Shown here piece by piece: positions 8,000-20,303 of a stretch of 39,283 nucleotides of DNA. Each line of letters starts with the position of its first letter. Positions within the stretch are counted from its first letter, which is position 1. Made by a program: the position numbers and the translations under genes. Source of the DNA: Staphylococcus lugdunensis (GTDB lineage Bacteria; Bacillota; Bacilli; Staphylococcales; Staphylococcaceae); contig NZ_PPPV01000012.1 in NCBI RefSeq assembly GCF_002901705.1, positions 1 to 39,283 of the forward strand. Direction: 5' to 3'. Under the pieces are notes generated by a model. It searched no databases and was not told the origin of the DNA. It saw only the letters and a program-made list of their open reading frames with translations.

Positions 8000-8845
8000 A
8001 TGGGGACTTTATATTTAGTCGGGACACCTATTGGCAATTTAGGAGATATTACATATCGCGCCGTTCAAGTTCTTAAAGATGTTGACTTAATAGCCTGTGA
8101 AGATACTAGAGTGACTCGTAAATTATGTTCGCACTATGCGATTGATACCCCATTAAAATCTTATCATGAGCATAATAAAGAACAACAAACGAACTATTTA
8201 ATAGAGCAATTACAAAATGGTTTAGATATCGCCTTAGTATCAGACGCAGGATTACCATTAATCAGTGATCCAGGTTATGAACTCGTAGTGGAAGCAAGAG
8301 AACAGCAGCTTAATGTTGTGCCTATTCCTGGTGCTAATGCTGGTTTAACTGCTTTGATGGCAAGTGGACTGCCATCTTACATCTATACATTTATAGGTTT
8401 TTTGCCACGCAAAGAAAAAGATAAAATTTCCATATTACAAGAACGTATGTACCAAGAAGCAACAATAATTATTTATGAGTCACCTTATCGAGTGATACAA
8501 ACACTAAAGGCGATTCAAAGTATCGATGCAAAGCGACGGGTGACCATTGGTAGAGAGCTTACTAAAAAGTTTGAAGAAATCGTCACACTTGATATTGATT
8601 CAATGATAGCGATGGTTGAACAAGGCAAAATCCCTCAAAAAGGGGAATTTGTAATGTTAATTGAAGGTGCAAAGGCTTTGAAAGATAAGCAATGGTATGA
8701 AGAGATGACGATTCAAGAACATGTTACACACTATATTAAAAAACAACAGGTTAAGCCTAAAAAAGCAATTAAAATGGTGGCAGAAGATCGAAATATGAAG
8801 ACAAGTGATGTTTACGATATCTATCATCAACTTAACGCAGAATAA
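8000..8845 (+). CDS. rsmI: 16S rRNA (cytidine1402-2'-O)-methyltransferase
   Basis: 281 residues, tetrapyrrole-methylase fold. RsmI methylates the ribose of C1402 in the 30S decoding centre. The start shows GTPIGNLGDITYRA, the SAM-binding glycine loop, then CEDTRVTRKL, SYHEHN, LVSDAGLPLISDPGYELV and PIPGANAGLTALMASGLP, all hallmark blocks. The C-terminal KKAIKMVAEDRNMKTSDVYDIYH is the small helical tail seen in Firmicute members. It begins 1 nt after the GIY-YIG stop, with GGAGAG in the preceding gene's end. In S. aureus loss of this gene affects oxidative-stress resistance, as I recall. Confidence 0.95.
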   Translation: MGTLYLVGTPIGNLGDITYRAVQVLKDVDLIACEDTRVTRKLCSHYAIDTPLKSYHEHNKEQQTNYLIEQLQNGLDIALVSDAGLPLISDPGYELVVEAREQQLNVVPIPGANAGLTALMASGLPSYIYTFIGFLPRKEKDKISILQERMYQEATIIIYESPYRVIQTLKAIQSIDAKRRVTIGRELTKKFEEIVTLDIDSMIAMVEQGKIPQKGEFVMLIEGAKALKDKQWYEEMTIQEHVTHYIKKQQVKPKKAIKMVAEDRNMKTSDVYDIYHQLNAE

Positions 8846-9061
8846 ATTATATTGAAATACCCATGAATTGCTGATTTTATGGTAATGTAGAAAAGATATC
8901 ACGTTACTGTTTTTAGATAATGTATAATAAAGCTATAGAATTTATAGGTATATCTATATACTGATATAAGACAGTTAACATTCTGAAGCTGGACATATCC
9001 ATGTGCGACTTCATTGAAAAGGAAAATAATGTTAGATAACATTGATAGTGTAAGAGAATAG

Positions 9062-11047
<1,986 letters not shown>

Positions 11048-11072
11048 AATTTAAAGCTGTAGGAGAGATATG

Positions 11073-11843
11073 ATGTTAATCGATACACATGTGCATTTGA
11101 ATGATGAACAATATGATGAAGATTTAAGCGAAGTGATTTCACGCGCGCAACAGGCAGGTGTAGACCGTATGTTTGTCGTTGGTTTTGATACGGCTACCAT
11201 TGAACGTGCGATGGAATTAATCGAACAATATGACTTTTTATATGCCATTATAGGATGGCATCCGGTTGATGCGATTGATTTTACTGAAGCGCGCTTAAGT
11301 TGGATTGAAACGCTTGCTGAGCATCCTAAAGTTATCGGTATTGGTGAAATGGGATTAGACTATCATTGGGATAAATCTCCAGCGGATGTTCAAAAAGAAG
11401 TTTTTAGAAAGCAAATTGCATTAGCTAAACGTGTTAAGTTGCCAATCGTCATTCATAATCGGGAAGCAACACAAGATTGTGTGGATATTCTACTTGAAGA
11501 ACATGCTGAAGAAGTAGGTGGTATTATGCATAGTTTTAGTGGTTCTCCTGAAATTGCAGATGTGGTCATTAATAAATTGAATTTTTATATTTCACTAGGG
11601 GGTCCTGTTACTTTTAAAAATGCGAAACAACCTAAAGAAGTTGCGAAACATGTGCCAATGGAACGTTTGTTAGTTGAAACAGATGCGCCTTATTTATCGC
11701 CACATCCTTATAGAGGTAAGCGTAACGAGCCAGAACGTGTTACCCTAGTGGCGCAACAAATTGCAGAATTAAGAGGGATGACATATGAAGATGTATGTCG
11801 TCAAACTACAGAAAATGCGGAACGTTTATTTAACTTAAAGTAA
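11073..11843 (+). CDS. tatD: TatD family metal-dependent deoxyribonuclease
   Basis: 256 residues, TIM-barrel amidohydrolase-like nuclease. Motifs: DTHVHL at the N-terminus (metal ligands), GEMGLDYHW, HNREATQD, MHSFSGS and the signature ETDAPYLSPHPYRGKRNEP. TatD proteins act as 3'-5' exonucleases or AP endonucleases on DNA; in bacteria they are linked to repair of oxidative damage. Two adjacent ATGs (11070, 11073) exist; AGGAGA 7-8 nt upstream favours the second and gives the family's MLIDTH start. It follows metG by 25 nt, the conserved order metG-tatD-rnmV-rsmA. Confidence 0.94.
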   Translation: MLIDTHVHLNDEQYDEDLSEVISRAQQAGVDRMFVVGFDTATIERAMELIEQYDFLYAIIGWHPVDAIDFTEARLSWIETLAEHPKVIGIGEMGLDYHWDKSPADVQKEVFRKQIALAKRVKLPIVIHNREATQDCVDILLEEHAEEVGGIMHSFSGSPEIADVVINKLNFYISLGGPVTFKNAKQPKEVAKHVPMERLLVETDAPYLSPHPYRGKRNEPERVTLVAQQIAELRGMTYEDVCRQTTENAERLFNLK

Positions 11844-11857
11844 TATTTCTTTACATT

Positions 11858-11893
11858 GGGGTAAGACAGTCCATCTTGTCTTGCTCCTTTTAA
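11858..11893 (+). terminator. Rho-independent terminator after tatD
   Basis: Stem 11858-11868 with 11877-11887 (11 bp including two G-U pairs), 8-nt loop, tail TTTTAATT. Located 15 nt after the tatD stop. Confidence 0.75.
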
Positions 11894-11982
11894 TTATTAT
11901 AAATATAAAATTAATGTGAATTCGATGTGGTTTGCTTTAAAATAACTAATGAACAGTAAAAATAAAGAAGGGTTAAATCATA

Positions 11983-12534
11983 GTGAGAATAAATGAGTTT
12001 ATAGTTGTAGAGGGACGCGATGATACGGAGCGCGTAAAGTTAGCAGTAGAATGCGATACAATTGAAACAAATGGCAGTGCCATCAATAGAGATACATTAG
12101 ATGTAATTCGACATGCACAAGAAACTAGAGGTGTTATAGTACTAACAGATCCTGATTTCCCAGGTGATAAAATTCGCCATACGATTACAGAGCATGTATC
12201 TGGAGTAAAACACGCTTATATAGATAGAGAAAAAGCTAAAAATAAGCGTGGGAAAATTGGTGTTGAGCATGCAAAACCAGAAGATATTAGAGCCGCACTA
12301 ATGCATGTAAGTTCACCTTTTGAAGAAGCAATAGAAACAATCGATAAAAGCGTATTACTCGAGCTAGGGCTAATCATTGGTAAAGATGCGCGTCGAAAGC
12401 GAGAAGTGATTGGTAGAAAACTTCACATTGGTCATTCAAATGGTAAACAATTATTGAAAAAATTAAATGCATTTGGTTATACAGAAGCGGATGTACGCCA
12501 GGCATTAGGTCTTGAGAAGGAGCGAGATGAATAA
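11983..12534 (+). CDS. rnmV: Ribonuclease M5, 5S rRNA maturase
   Basis: 183 residues. RNase M5 cuts the 5S rRNA precursor on both strands of its terminal stem, helped by ribosomal protein L18 in Bacillus. The N-terminal Toprim domain is clear: [14 protein letters not shown] (catalytic glutamate), [21 protein letters not shown] (DxD metal motif) and [21 protein letters not shown]. The C-terminal helical DUF4093 region contains [14 protein letters not shown] and [19 protein letters not shown]. The start is GTG at 11983, about 10 nt after AGAAGGG; the alternative ATG lies inside the conserved N-terminus. It overlaps rsmA by one base (TAATG). Its substrate, a 5S rRNA gene, lies at the end of this window. 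Confidence 0.94.
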   Translation: MRINEFIVVEGRDDTERVKLAVECDTIETNGSAINRDTLDVIRHAQETRGVIVLTDPDFPGDKIRHTITEHVSGVKHAYIDREKAKNKRGKIGVEHAKPEDIRAALMHVSSPFEEAIETIDKSVLLELGLIIGKDARRKREVIGRKLHIGHSNGKQLLKKLNAFGYTEADVRQALGLEKERDE

Positions 12535-13424
12535 TGGAGAATAAAGATATTGCAACACCATCCAGAACTAAAGAACTGTTAACGCGCTTTGGATTTAACT
12601 TTAAAAAGAGTTTAGGACAAAACTTCTTAGTTGATGTAAACATCATCCATAAAATTATTGATGCCAGTGATATTGATGAACGTACCGGAGTTATTGAAAT
12701 TGGACCGGGAATGGGTTCATTAACAGAGCAACTAGCTAAAAAAGCAAAACAAGTTATCGCATTTGAAATTGATCAACGTCTTATCCCGGTGCTAGATTAT
12801 ACGCTGGCACCATACGAAAATGTGACTGTGATTAATGAAGATATATTGAAAGCCGATATAGCAGCAGCTGTGCACACATATTTAAATGATTGTGAAAAGA
12901 TTATGGTGGTTGCAAATTTACCATACTACATTACTACGCCAATTCTACTCAATTTAATGCAGCAAGATATTCCAATTGATGGATATGTCGTTATGATGCA
13001 AAAAGAAGTAGGAGAGCGGTTGAATGCGACTGTAGGAACAAAAGCTTATGGATCATTATCTATCGTGACACAATATTATACTGAAACAAGCAAAGTAGTA
13101 ACAGTACCGAAAAGTGTCTTTATGCCACCGCCCAATGTAGACTCTATTGTCGTAAAATTAATGCAGCGCTCACAACCTCTTGTAGATATAGATGATGAAA
13201 CAGCATTCTTTAAATTGGCTAAAGCTGCATTTGCGCAACGTCGAAAAACAATTAATAACAATTACCAAAATCACTTTAAAGATGGCAAAAAACATAAAGA
13301 AGCTATATTATCTTGGCTTAACGCTGCTGAAATTGATCCTAAACGACGAGGTGAAACACTTTCGATACAAGATTTCGCACGTTTGTATAAAGAAAAGAAA
13401 AAATACCCTGAATTAGCTAATTAA
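12534..13424 (+). CDS. rsmA: 16S rRNA (adenine1518/1519-N6)-dimethyltransferase
   Basis: 296 residues, also called KsgA. Dimethylates two adjacent adenines in helix 45 of 16S rRNA, a late checkpoint of 30S assembly; loss gives kasugamycin resistance. Visible motifs: [24 protein letters not shown] (SAM motif I), AFEIDQRL (acidic motif II), NEDILKAD, and the catalytic [10 protein letters not shown]. The C-terminal helical domain includes [11 protein letters not shown]. The ATG shares its A with the rnmV stop codon, so translation is coupled; ribosome binding site AAGGAGCGA is inside rnmV. Confidence 0.97.
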   Translation: MENKDIATPSRTKELLTRFGFNFKKSLGQNFLVDVNIIHKIIDASDIDERTGVIEIGPGMGSLTEQLAKKAKQVIAFEIDQRLIPVLDYTLAPYENVTVINEDILKADIAAAVHTYLNDCEKIMVVANLPYYITTPILLNLMQQDIPIDGYVVMMQKEVGERLNATVGTKAYGSLSIVTQYYTETSKVVTVPKSVFMPPPNVDSIVVKLMQRSQPLVDIDDETAFFKLAKAAFAQRRKTINNNYQNHFKDGKKHKEAILSWLNAAEIDPKRRGETLSIQDFARLYKEKKKYPELAN

Positions 13425-13428
13425 ACTG

Positions 13429-13457
13429 TTGACAAAAGCGTTGGACATTGATAAAAT
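13429..13457 (+). promoter_or_regulatory. Strong SigA promoter for veg
   Basis: TTGACA (13429-13434), exactly 17 nt, TAAAAT (13452-13457). A second possible promoter lies just downstream: TTGACG (13469-13474), 18 nt, TAAGAT (13493-13498). The homologous veg promoter of B. subtilis is one of the strongest SigA promoters known. Confidence 0.8.
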
Positions 13458-13523
13458 TTAAATTTTATTTGACGAAAAGGCTATGAATATGGTAAGATAT
13501 ACCTTGTAGCGAGGTGGAGCAAT

Positions 13524-13787
13524 ATGCCAAAATCAATTTTGGACATCAAAAATTCTATTGATTGTCATTTAGGAAATCGTATTGTACTTAAAGCCAACGG
13601 TGGTCGTAAAAAAACAATTGAACGTTGTGGGGTATTAAAAGAGACTTATCCATCAGTTTTCATTGTTGAATTAGACCAAGATAAGCATAACTTTGAAAGA
13701 GTATCTTATACATACACGGATGTGCTAACAGAGAATGTACAAGTTTCATTTGAAGAGGATAATCATCAAGAAGCAGTTGCACACTAA
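13524..13787 (+). CDS. veg: Veg family protein
   Basis: 87 residues, small SH3-like beta protein of the Veg family. In B. subtilis Veg promotes biofilm formation by countering the repressor SinR; staphylococci lack that exact circuit, so the role here is open. Conserved blocks: [46 protein letters not shown], and the [19 protein letters not shown]-terminal part. GCGAGGTGG ends 7 nt before the ATG. It is preceded by a consensus-like promoter and followed by a terminator, so it is probably a highly transcribed monocistronic gene. Confidence 0.93.
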   Translation: MPKSILDIKNSIDCHLGNRIVLKANGGRKKTIERCGVLKETYPSVFIVELDQDKHNFERVSYTYTDVLTENVQVSFEEDNHQEAVAH

Positions 13788-13862
13788 TAAAGATATAAGT
13801 AAATAATTATTATTCAATTTGAGCGAGAGGTCAACGCAAGATTAAATTGAATAAGAAGATAT

Positions 13863-13893
13863 AAGCGTTAATGCAAAAAGCATAGCGCTTTTT
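13863..13893 (+). terminator. Rho-independent terminator after veg
   Basis: AAGCG (13863-13867) pairs with CGCTT (13886-13890), with inner ATGC (13871-13874) pairing GCAT (13880-13883), followed by a T-run. A separate perfect 10-bp inverted repeat (13811-13820 with 13844-13853, 23-nt loop) lies upstream of it. Confidence 0.7.
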
Positions 13894-13989
13894 TATATGT
13901 AAAATTCCGTATATTATTTTTCAAAAGACAATGTTTATTAAGTTTTTAGAGAAATATGTATAGTTTTAATCAAATATTTGGCTCCTTTA

Positions 13990-13998
13990 TGTTAAAAT
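13990..13998 (+). promoter_or_regulatory. Extended -10 candidate for ispE-purR
   Basis: TGTTAAAAT matches TGnTATAAT at all but one position. No clear -35 is seen. Transcription would start about 30 nt before the ispE ATG. Confidence 0.4.
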
Positions 13999-14033
13999 CA
14001 TCTTATTAATATATTGAAGAGAGGGGCGGAAAA

Positions 14034-14882
14034 ATGATATATGAAACGGCTCCTGCCAAGATAAATTTTACGCTCGACACCCTTTTCAAAAGAGATGACG
14101 GCTATCATGAAATTGCAATGATTATGACGACGGTTGATTTAAATGATAGACTATCATTTAAAAAACGTACGGATAATAAGATTATTGTCGACATTGAGCA
14201 CAACTATGTGCCTAATGATAGTAAAAATTTAGCTTATAGAGCTGCCGAATTAATGACACATACTTATGGGATTCAGCAAGGTGTAACGATAGCGATTGAT
14301 AAAGACATTCCGGTATCAGCTGGTTTAGCTGGAGGTTCAGCAGATGCTGCTGCAACGATGAGAGGTATGAATCGCCTGTTCGACTTGGGTTTAACATTGC
14401 ATGATTTAGCTCAATTGGGTATTCAAATTGGCACAGATGTACCGTTTTGTATTTATAATCAAACCGCTTTATGTACTGGCTTAGGTGAGAAGATTGAATT
14501 TTTAAACAAACCGCCAGCGACATGGGTAGTTTTAGCTAAACCAGATTTAGGTATTTCATCGCCAGACGTTTTTAAAGCTTTAGATTTAAATATTGCGCAT
14601 GCCGTTCACACAGAAGCGTGCAAGGTAGCGATTAAACATGGTGACTATCAAAAGTTATGCCACAGTCTTTCTAATCGCTTGGAATTAGTCTCTATGGCTA
14701 TGCACCCAGAAATAAAAAAGATTAAAAATAACATGCTTCAATGTGGTGCAGATGGCGCTTTAATGAGTGGTAGTGGACCAACTGTTTATGCATTAGCACA
14801 AAAAGAAAGTCAAGCTAAGAAAATATATAATGCAGTAAACGGCTGTTGTAATGAAGTTTATTTAGTAAGATTACTAGGATAG
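14034..14882 (+). CDS. ispE: 4-(cytidine 5'-diphospho)-2-C-methyl-D-erythritol kinase-like GHMP kinase
   Basis: 282 residues, GHMP-kinase superfamily. The N-terminus has [21 protein letters not shown] (substrate-binding K and H of IspE), the ATP-binding glycine loop [15 protein letters not shown] at about residues 92-106, GTDVPFCI, and the C-terminal [17 protein letters not shown]. All family hallmarks are intact. IspE belongs to the MEP isoprenoid route, but staphylococci make isoprenoids by the mevalonate pathway; no other MEP genes are in this window. The retained enzyme may therefore phosphorylate another compound. GAGAGGGGCGG upstream of ATG is a good ribosome binding site. purR follows 13 nt later. 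Confidence 0.9.
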   Translation: MIYETAPAKINFTLDTLFKRDDGYHEIAMIMTTVDLNDRLSFKKRTDNKIIVDIEHNYVPNDSKNLAYRAAELMTHTYGIQQGVTIAIDKDIPVSAGLAGGSADAAATMRGMNRLFDLGLTLHDLAQLGIQIGTDVPFCIYNQTALCTGLGEKIEFLNKPPATWVVLAKPDLGISSPDVFKALDLNIAHAVHTEACKVAIKHGDYQKLCHSLSNRLELVSMAMHPEIKKIKNNMLQCGADGALMSGSGPTVYALAQKESQAKKIYNAVNGCCNEVYLVRLLG

Positions 14883-14895
14883 GAAGGTTGAGACA

Positions 14896-15720
14896 ATGCG
14901 TTATAAACGAAGTGAGCGTATTGTGTTTATGACACAATATCTAATGAACCACCCCAATGAATTAATACCTTTAACATTTTTCGTTAAAAAATTTAAACAA
15001 GCAAAATCATCAATTAGCGAAGATGTACAAATTATTAAGAATACCTTTTTAAAAGAAAGACTAGGCACAGTCATTACGACGGCAGGAGCAAGTGGTGGTG
15101 TGACCTATAAACCAATGATGAGTAAAGAAGAAGCGGCAGAAGTTATCGATGACGTGATTCGTTTATTGGATGAGAAAAATCGTTTATTGCCAGGCGGATA
15201 TTTATTCTTATCAGACTTAGTAGGGAACCCTACATTATTGAATAGAGTTGGTAAATTAATTGCAACAATATACATGGATGAGCAACTTGATGCAGTTGTG
15301 ACAATAGCGACAAAAGGGATTTCACTTGCCAACGCGGTAGCAAACGTATTAAATTTACCTGTAGTAGTCATTCGCAAGGATAACAAAGTGACTGAAGGCT
15401 CAACAGTATCCATTAACTACGTTTCAGGTTCATCAAGAAAAATAGAAACAATGGTGCTATCGAAACGTACATTAGAAGAAAATTCTAATGTGTTGGTTGT
15501 CGATGACTTTATGAGAGCTGGTGGCTCAATTAATGGTGTGATGAATCTCATGAATGAGTTTAAAGCACATGTAAAAGGGGTATCAGTACTTGTAGAATCA
15601 AAAGAAGTTAAACAACGATTGATTGAAGATTATACTTCCTTGGTCAGATTATCTGATGTTGATGAATATAATCAAGAGTTTAACGTTGAGCAAGGTAATA
15701 TTTTGTCTAAATTTTCTTAA
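14896..15720 (+). CDS. purR: Purine operon repressor PurR
   Basis: 274 residues. PurR represses purine synthesis genes; PRPP releases it from DNA, and (p)ppGpp can compete with PRPP in Bacillus. The N-terminal 75 residues are a winged helix (RYKRSERIVFMTQYLMNHPN, FVKKFKQAKSSISEDV). The rest is a type I phosphoribosyltransferase fold with the PRPP-binding signature VVDDFMRAGGSING at about residues 201-214, lacking catalytic function. It sits downstream of ispE and 16 nt before ridA, the usual arrangement. In S. aureus, purR loss raises virulence factor expression. The prs gene making PRPP, its effector, lies 2.5 kb downstream. Confidence 0.97.
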   Translation: MRYKRSERIVFMTQYLMNHPNELIPLTFFVKKFKQAKSSISEDVQIIKNTFLKERLGTVITTAGASGGVTYKPMMSKEEAAEVIDDVIRLLDEKNRLLPGGYLFLSDLVGNPTLLNRVGKLIATIYMDEQLDAVVTIATKGISLANAVANVLNLPVVVIRKDNKVTEGSTVSINYVSGSSRKIETMVLSKRTLEENSNVLVVDDFMRAGGSINGVMNLMNEFKAHVKGVSVLVESKEVKQRLIEDYTSLVRLSDVDEYNQEFNVEQGNILSKFS

Positions 15721-15736
15721 AAGGAGTAATTACATC

Positions 15737-16114
15737 ATGAAAACGATTAACGCTAATAGCGCACCTGAAGCTATAGGGCCTTATTCACACGCAACGGCTG
15801 TGAATGGTTTGGTATTTACATCTGGACAGCTACCATTGAATTCTAATGGTCAATTGGTAAGTGAGGATGTGCAAGAACAAACTAAACAAGTACTAGAAAA
15901 TTTAAAAGTTGTGCTCAATGAAGCAGGTGCAGACTTTAATTCTGTCATTAAATCAACAATTTTCATTGCTGATATGAATGAATTTCAACAAATCAATGAA
16001 GTATACGCAGATTATTTTAGTGAACATCAACCTGCGCGTAGCTGTGTTGAAGTTTCACGTTTACCTAAAGATGTTAAAGTTGAAATTGAACTAATAGCCA
16101 AAACTAAGGAATGA
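15737..16114 (+). CDS. ridA: RidA/YabJ family enamine/imine deaminase
   Basis: 125 residues. RidA hydrolyses reactive enamine/imine intermediates such as 2-aminoacrylate, protecting PLP enzymes; in Gram-positives the gene is often called yabJ. Motifs: APEAIGPYSHATAVNGLVFTSGQLPL near the start, QTKQVLENLKVVLNEAG, and the signature PARSCVEVSRLPKDVKVEIELIA with the arginine that binds substrate carboxylate. The ATG at 15737 with AAGGAG 11-16 nt upstream is chosen; a longer frame from 15623 would overlap purR. It is followed by spoVG, forming the yabJ-spoVG pair known in S. aureus as a SigB-linked unit. Confidence 0.95.
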   Translation: MKTINANSAPEAIGPYSHATAVNGLVFTSGQLPLNSNGQLVSEDVQEQTKQVLENLKVVLNEAGADFNSVIKSTIFIADMNEFQQINEVYADYFSEHQPARSCVEVSRLPKDVKVEIELIAKTKE

Positions 16115-16185
16115 TAATTTTCAATGTTGAATTGTAAAGCTTCTAAAAACCACAAAGAGAGATATATACTAGGGGGGCTCACTGC

Positions 16186-16491
16186 ATGAAAGTGACAGAT
16201 GTAAGACTTAGAAAAATAGAAACAGACGGTAGAATGAAAGCACTTGTTTCAATTACTTTAGATAAGGCATTCGTTATTCATGACTTACGCGTAATTGAAG
16301 GAAATTCTGGTCTGTTCGTCGCAATGCCAAGTAAACGTACACCAGATGGTGAATTCCGTGATATTGCACATCCGATTAATTCTGATATGAGACAGGAGAT
16401 TCAGGATGCTGTGATGAAAGTATATGATGAAACTGATGAAGTAGTTCCAGATAAAAATGCCTCATCAGAACAATCAGAAGACAATGATTAA
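16186..16491 (+). CDS. spoVG: SpoVG, site-specific DNA/RNA-binding regulator
   Basis: 101 residues. SpoVG is a small dimeric nucleic-acid-binding protein. In non-sporulating S. aureus it mediates part of the SigB response, affecting capsule, nuclease, methicillin resistance and other traits. The N-terminal [11 protein letters not shown], the [32 protein letters not shown] core and the acidic C-terminal tail are the conserved pattern; the tail (EQSEDND) is variable. AGGGGGG about 8-14 nt upstream is an unusually G-rich ribosome binding site. A strong terminator closes the ispE-purR-ridA-spoVG block. Confidence 0.96.
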   Translation: MKVTDVRLRKIETDGRMKALVSITLDKAFVIHDLRVIEGNSGLFVAMPSKRTPDGEFRDIAHPINSDMRQEIQDAVMKVYDETDEVVPDKNASSEQSEDND

Positions 16492-16512
16492 TATATAATT
16501 GATATAAACTTT

Positions 16513-16554
16513 AGAACAGGTTCAACATAATGCGGATGTTGGACCTGTTCTTTT
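16513..16554 (+). terminator. Rho-independent terminator after spoVG
   Basis: 16-bp stem, 16513-16528 with 16536-16551, one G-U pair, 7-nt loop AATGCGG, then TTTT. Very strong. Confidence 0.9.
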
Positions 16555-16630
16555 AAAATACAAGCACATTAACATTATTATTAACAAGATGATAAGCCAT
16601 TTACGTTTCTTTAACAACATCTTATAAATC

Positions 16631-16660
16631 TTGAAAGTGGCGTAATAATTAAATTATAAT
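16631..16660 (+). promoter_or_regulatory. Promoter for glmU
   Basis: TTGAAA (16631-16636), 18-nt spacer, TATAAT (16655-16660). The expected start is about 30 nt before the glmU ATG, leaving room for the TTGGAGGG ribosome binding site. Confidence 0.65.
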
Positions 16661-16665
16661 AATGA

Positions 16666-18054
<1,389 letters not shown>

Positions 18055-18206
18055 TACTAACAATCTAGAATATACTTTACGAACTGTAATCGTTATTCCG
18101 AATTGTCGAAATTAATAAATTTTAGTATGAATTTGATTGAGTCATAGTAAAAGACGCGTTTTTTATATATAATATGTATGCATAGAAAATAATTGGAGGA
18201 CTATAA

Positions 18207-19172
18207 ATGTTAAATAATGAATACAAGAATTCATCTTTAAAGATCTTTTCTCTTAAAGGAAATGAACCTTTGGCACAAGAAGTAGCTGATCGTGTAGGGA
18301 TTGAATTAGGGAAGTGCTCTGTAAAACGTTTTAGTGATGGCGAAATTCAAATTAATATTGAAGAAAGCATCCGAGGATGTGACGTCTTTATTATTCAACC
18401 AACATCATATCCAGTCAACTTACATTTAATGGAATTGCTCATTATGATTGATGCATGCAAACGTGCGTCAGCAGCGAATATTAATATTGTGGCACCTTAT
18501 TATGGATACGCACGTCAAGACAGAAAAGCACGTAGCCGTGAACCTATTACAGCAAAATTAGTAGCTAATTTAATTGAAACAGCTGGTGCAAATCGCATGA
18601 TCGCTTTAGACTTACATGCGCCACAAATTCAAGGCTTCTTTGACATTCCGATTGATCATTTGATGGGTGTTCCTATTATTGGTCAACATTTCCAAAATGA
18701 TCCAAACATAAATCCAGAAGAGTGTGTCGTTGTTTCACCAGATCATGGTGGTGTAACGCGTGCGCGCAAACTTGCTGACATTTTAAAAACTCCAATTGCA
18801 ATTATCGATAAACGTCGCCCTAAACCTAATGTTGCAGAAGTTATGAATATCGTTGGAGATATTGAAGGGCGCACCGCAATTATTATCGATGATATTATTG
18901 ATACAGCTGGAACGATAACTTTAGCTGCACAAGCGTTAAAAGATAAAGGTGCGAAAGAAGTATATGCATGTTGTACACACCCAGTACTGTCTGGTCCGGC
19001 TAAAGAACGTATCGAAAATTCAGCGATTAAAGAACTTATTGTGACAAATTCAATCTTATTAGATGAAAATCGCAAACCAGCAAATACGAAGCAATTATCT
19101 GTTGCTGGACTATTAGCACAAGCTATTGTCCGTGTATATGAACGAGAATCAGTAAGCGTCTTGTTTGATTAA
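18207..19172 (+). CDS. prs: Ribose-phosphate pyrophosphokinase (PRPP synthetase)
   Basis: 321 residues. Makes PRPP from ribose-5-phosphate and ATP for purine, pyrimidine, histidine, tryptophan and NAD synthesis. Motifs: [20 protein letters not shown] (regulatory region), [16 protein letters not shown] (ATP and flexible loop), [18 protein letters not shown] (metal-binding), [11 protein letters not shown], and the PRPP-binding [17 protein letters not shown] ends about 9 nt before ATG. A -10-like TATAAT lies at 18168-18173 without a good -35. Between glmU and prs are two direct copies of a CGAAYTGT motif (see findings). PRPP is the effector of PurR encoded upstream. Confidence 0.98.
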   Translation: MLNNEYKNSSLKIFSLKGNEPLAQEVADRVGIELGKCSVKRFSDGEIQINIEESIRGCDVFIIQPTSYPVNLHLMELLIMIDACKRASAANINIVAPYYGYARQDRKARSREPITAKLVANLIETAGANRMIALDLHAPQIQGFFDIPIDHLMGVPIIGQHFQNDPNINPEECVVVSPDHGGVTRARKLADILKTPIAIIDKRRPKPNVAEVMNIVGDIEGRTAIIIDDIIDTAGTITLAAQALKDKGAKEVYACCTHPVLSGPAKERIENSAIKELIVTNSILLDENRKPANTKQLSVAGLLAQAIVRVYERESVSVLFD

Positions 19173-19188
19173 GCCTAGTCACAGCAAT

Positions 19189-19217
19189 TTGACTTCAAAT
19201 TCATAAGCGTGTATAAT
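19189..19217 (+). promoter_or_regulatory. Strong promoter for rplY
   Basis: TTGACT (19189-19194), 17-nt spacer, TATAAT (19212-19217): five of six and six of six matches with ideal spacing. Transcription should start near 19224, giving a leader of roughly 105 nt. Confidence 0.8.
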
Positions 19218-19218
19218 A

Positions 19219-19305
19219 CATTCGTTCGTGATTATACGAATGAAATAAACATTTGCAAGCAATGTTCGCATTGATGGGCAAATGAGGAGTGCTCTGTAAG
19301 AGAGC
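19219..19305 (+). promoter_or_regulatory. Structured 5' leader of rplY
   Basis: Three successive hairpins follow the promoter. (1) CATTCGT 19219-19225 with ACGAATG 19236-19242, which overlaps the transcription start. (2) CATTTGC 19250-19256 with GCAAATG 19278-19284, enclosing CAATG/CATTG 19260-19264 and 19269-19273 around a TTCG loop. (3) GCTCT 19291-19295 with AGAGC 19301-19305. The ribosome binding site AAAGGTGG (19315-19322) follows. No known leader family is recognised. Confidence 0.5.
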
Positions 19306-19329
19306 AAAATTCGAAAGGTGGAAATCAGA

Positions 19330-19980
19330 ATGGCTTCATTAAAGTCAATCATCCGTCAAGGTAAACAAACTCGTTCAGAACTTAAAAAGATTAGAAGTTT
19401 AGGTAAAGTTCCTGCAGTTGTTTACGGTTATAGTACAAAAAATACTTCTGTTAAAGTTGATGAAGTTGAATTCATCAAAGTTATCCGTGAAGTTGGTCGT
19501 AACGGGGTTATCGATTTAGGCGTTGGCTCTAAATCAATTAAAGTTATGGTGTCAGATTACCAATTTGATCCGTTAAAAAACCAAATTACACATATTGACT
19601 TCTTAGCTATTAACATGACTGAAGAACGTACAGTAGAAGTGCCTGTACACTTAGTTGGTGAAGCAGTGGGTGCTAAAGAAGGTGGCGTTGTTGAACAACC
19701 ATTATTCTACTTACAAGTTACAGCTACACCAGAAAATATCCCAGAAGCAATTGAAGTAGACGTTACTGACTTACAAATTAACGACAGCTACACAGTAGCA
19801 GATGTTAAAGTAACAGGTGACTACACTATTGAAGATGAACCAGAAACTTCAATCGTAACAGTAGTTCCACCAACTGAAGAACCAACTGAAGAAGAAGTGG
19901 AAGCTATGGAAGGCGATGCTGCTACGCCAGAACCAGAAGTTGTAGGAGAATCTAAAGAAGACGAAGAAGCTGAAGAATAA
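19330..19980 (+). CDS. rplY: 50S ribosomal protein L25 / general stress protein Ctc
   Basis: 216 residues, the long (Ctc/TL5) form. Binds 5S rRNA on the large subunit. Residues 1-90 form the L25 beta-barrel domain ([28 protein letters not shown]), residues 95-190 the TL5 C-terminal domain ([26 protein letters not shown]), and the tail is a very acidic Glu-rich stretch. I choose ATG 19330, with AAAGGTGG 7 nt upstream; an in-frame GTG at 19318 lies within that site. In B. subtilis ctc is partly SigB-controlled; here the visible promoter is SigA-like. Confidence 0.95.
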   Translation: MASLKSIIRQGKQTRSELKKIRSLGKVPAVVYGYSTKNTSVKVDEVEFIKVIREVGRNGVIDLGVGSKSIKVMVSDYQFDPLKNQITHIDFLAINMTEERTVEVPVHLVGEAVGAKEGGVVEQPLFYLQVTATPENIPEAIEVDVTDLQINDSYTVADVKVTGDYTIEDEPETSIVTVVPPTEEPTEEEVEAMEGDAATPEPEVVGESKEDEEAEE

Positions 19981-20087
19981 AGCTTATAACATTATTGTTT
20001 AGCTAATTGTACGATTTACAATTAATAGCTTATAGTGAGCCAAGTTAATTGTGATGTATAAAAGCGACGAATCATCGTCTTATATGA

Positions 20088-20123
20088 GCACTAAACTTAT
20101 CAACATAAGTTTAGTGCTTTTTT
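20088..20123 (+). terminator. Rho-independent terminator after rplY
   Basis: Perfect 12-bp stem, 20088-20099 with 20106-20117, loop TCAACA, tail of six T. Upstream in the same gap are two smaller hairpins (TAATTGTA/TACAATTA near 20003-20024 and GACGA/TCGTC near 20066-20079). Confidence 0.92.
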
Positions 20124-20303
20124 GTGTTATGATGATGAATGATATAAAATAGTGTGTATCTTTAAAAAGTAAAGAATCAACTTATTTTAATAATGATAAC
20201 CATATAATAATAGAATTAGAAAAACATACATGAGTGAGTCAATCTAAATAAATGCATCATGTATGGTACATTAATTTACAATTTGGCATGGAGGTTTCAA
20301 CAT

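Noticed and set aside
15678..15699. SigB-like promoter GTTTAA...GGTAAT before ridA-spoVG
   Set aside because: The spacer is only 10 nt, shorter than the roughly 12-15 nt expected for SigB, and the -10 lacks the GGGTA core.
20225..20265. Inverted repeat CATACATGA/TCATGTATG upstream of pth
   Set aside because: Nine base pairs with a 23-nt loop in AT-rich DNA; no operator or terminator features, could be chance.
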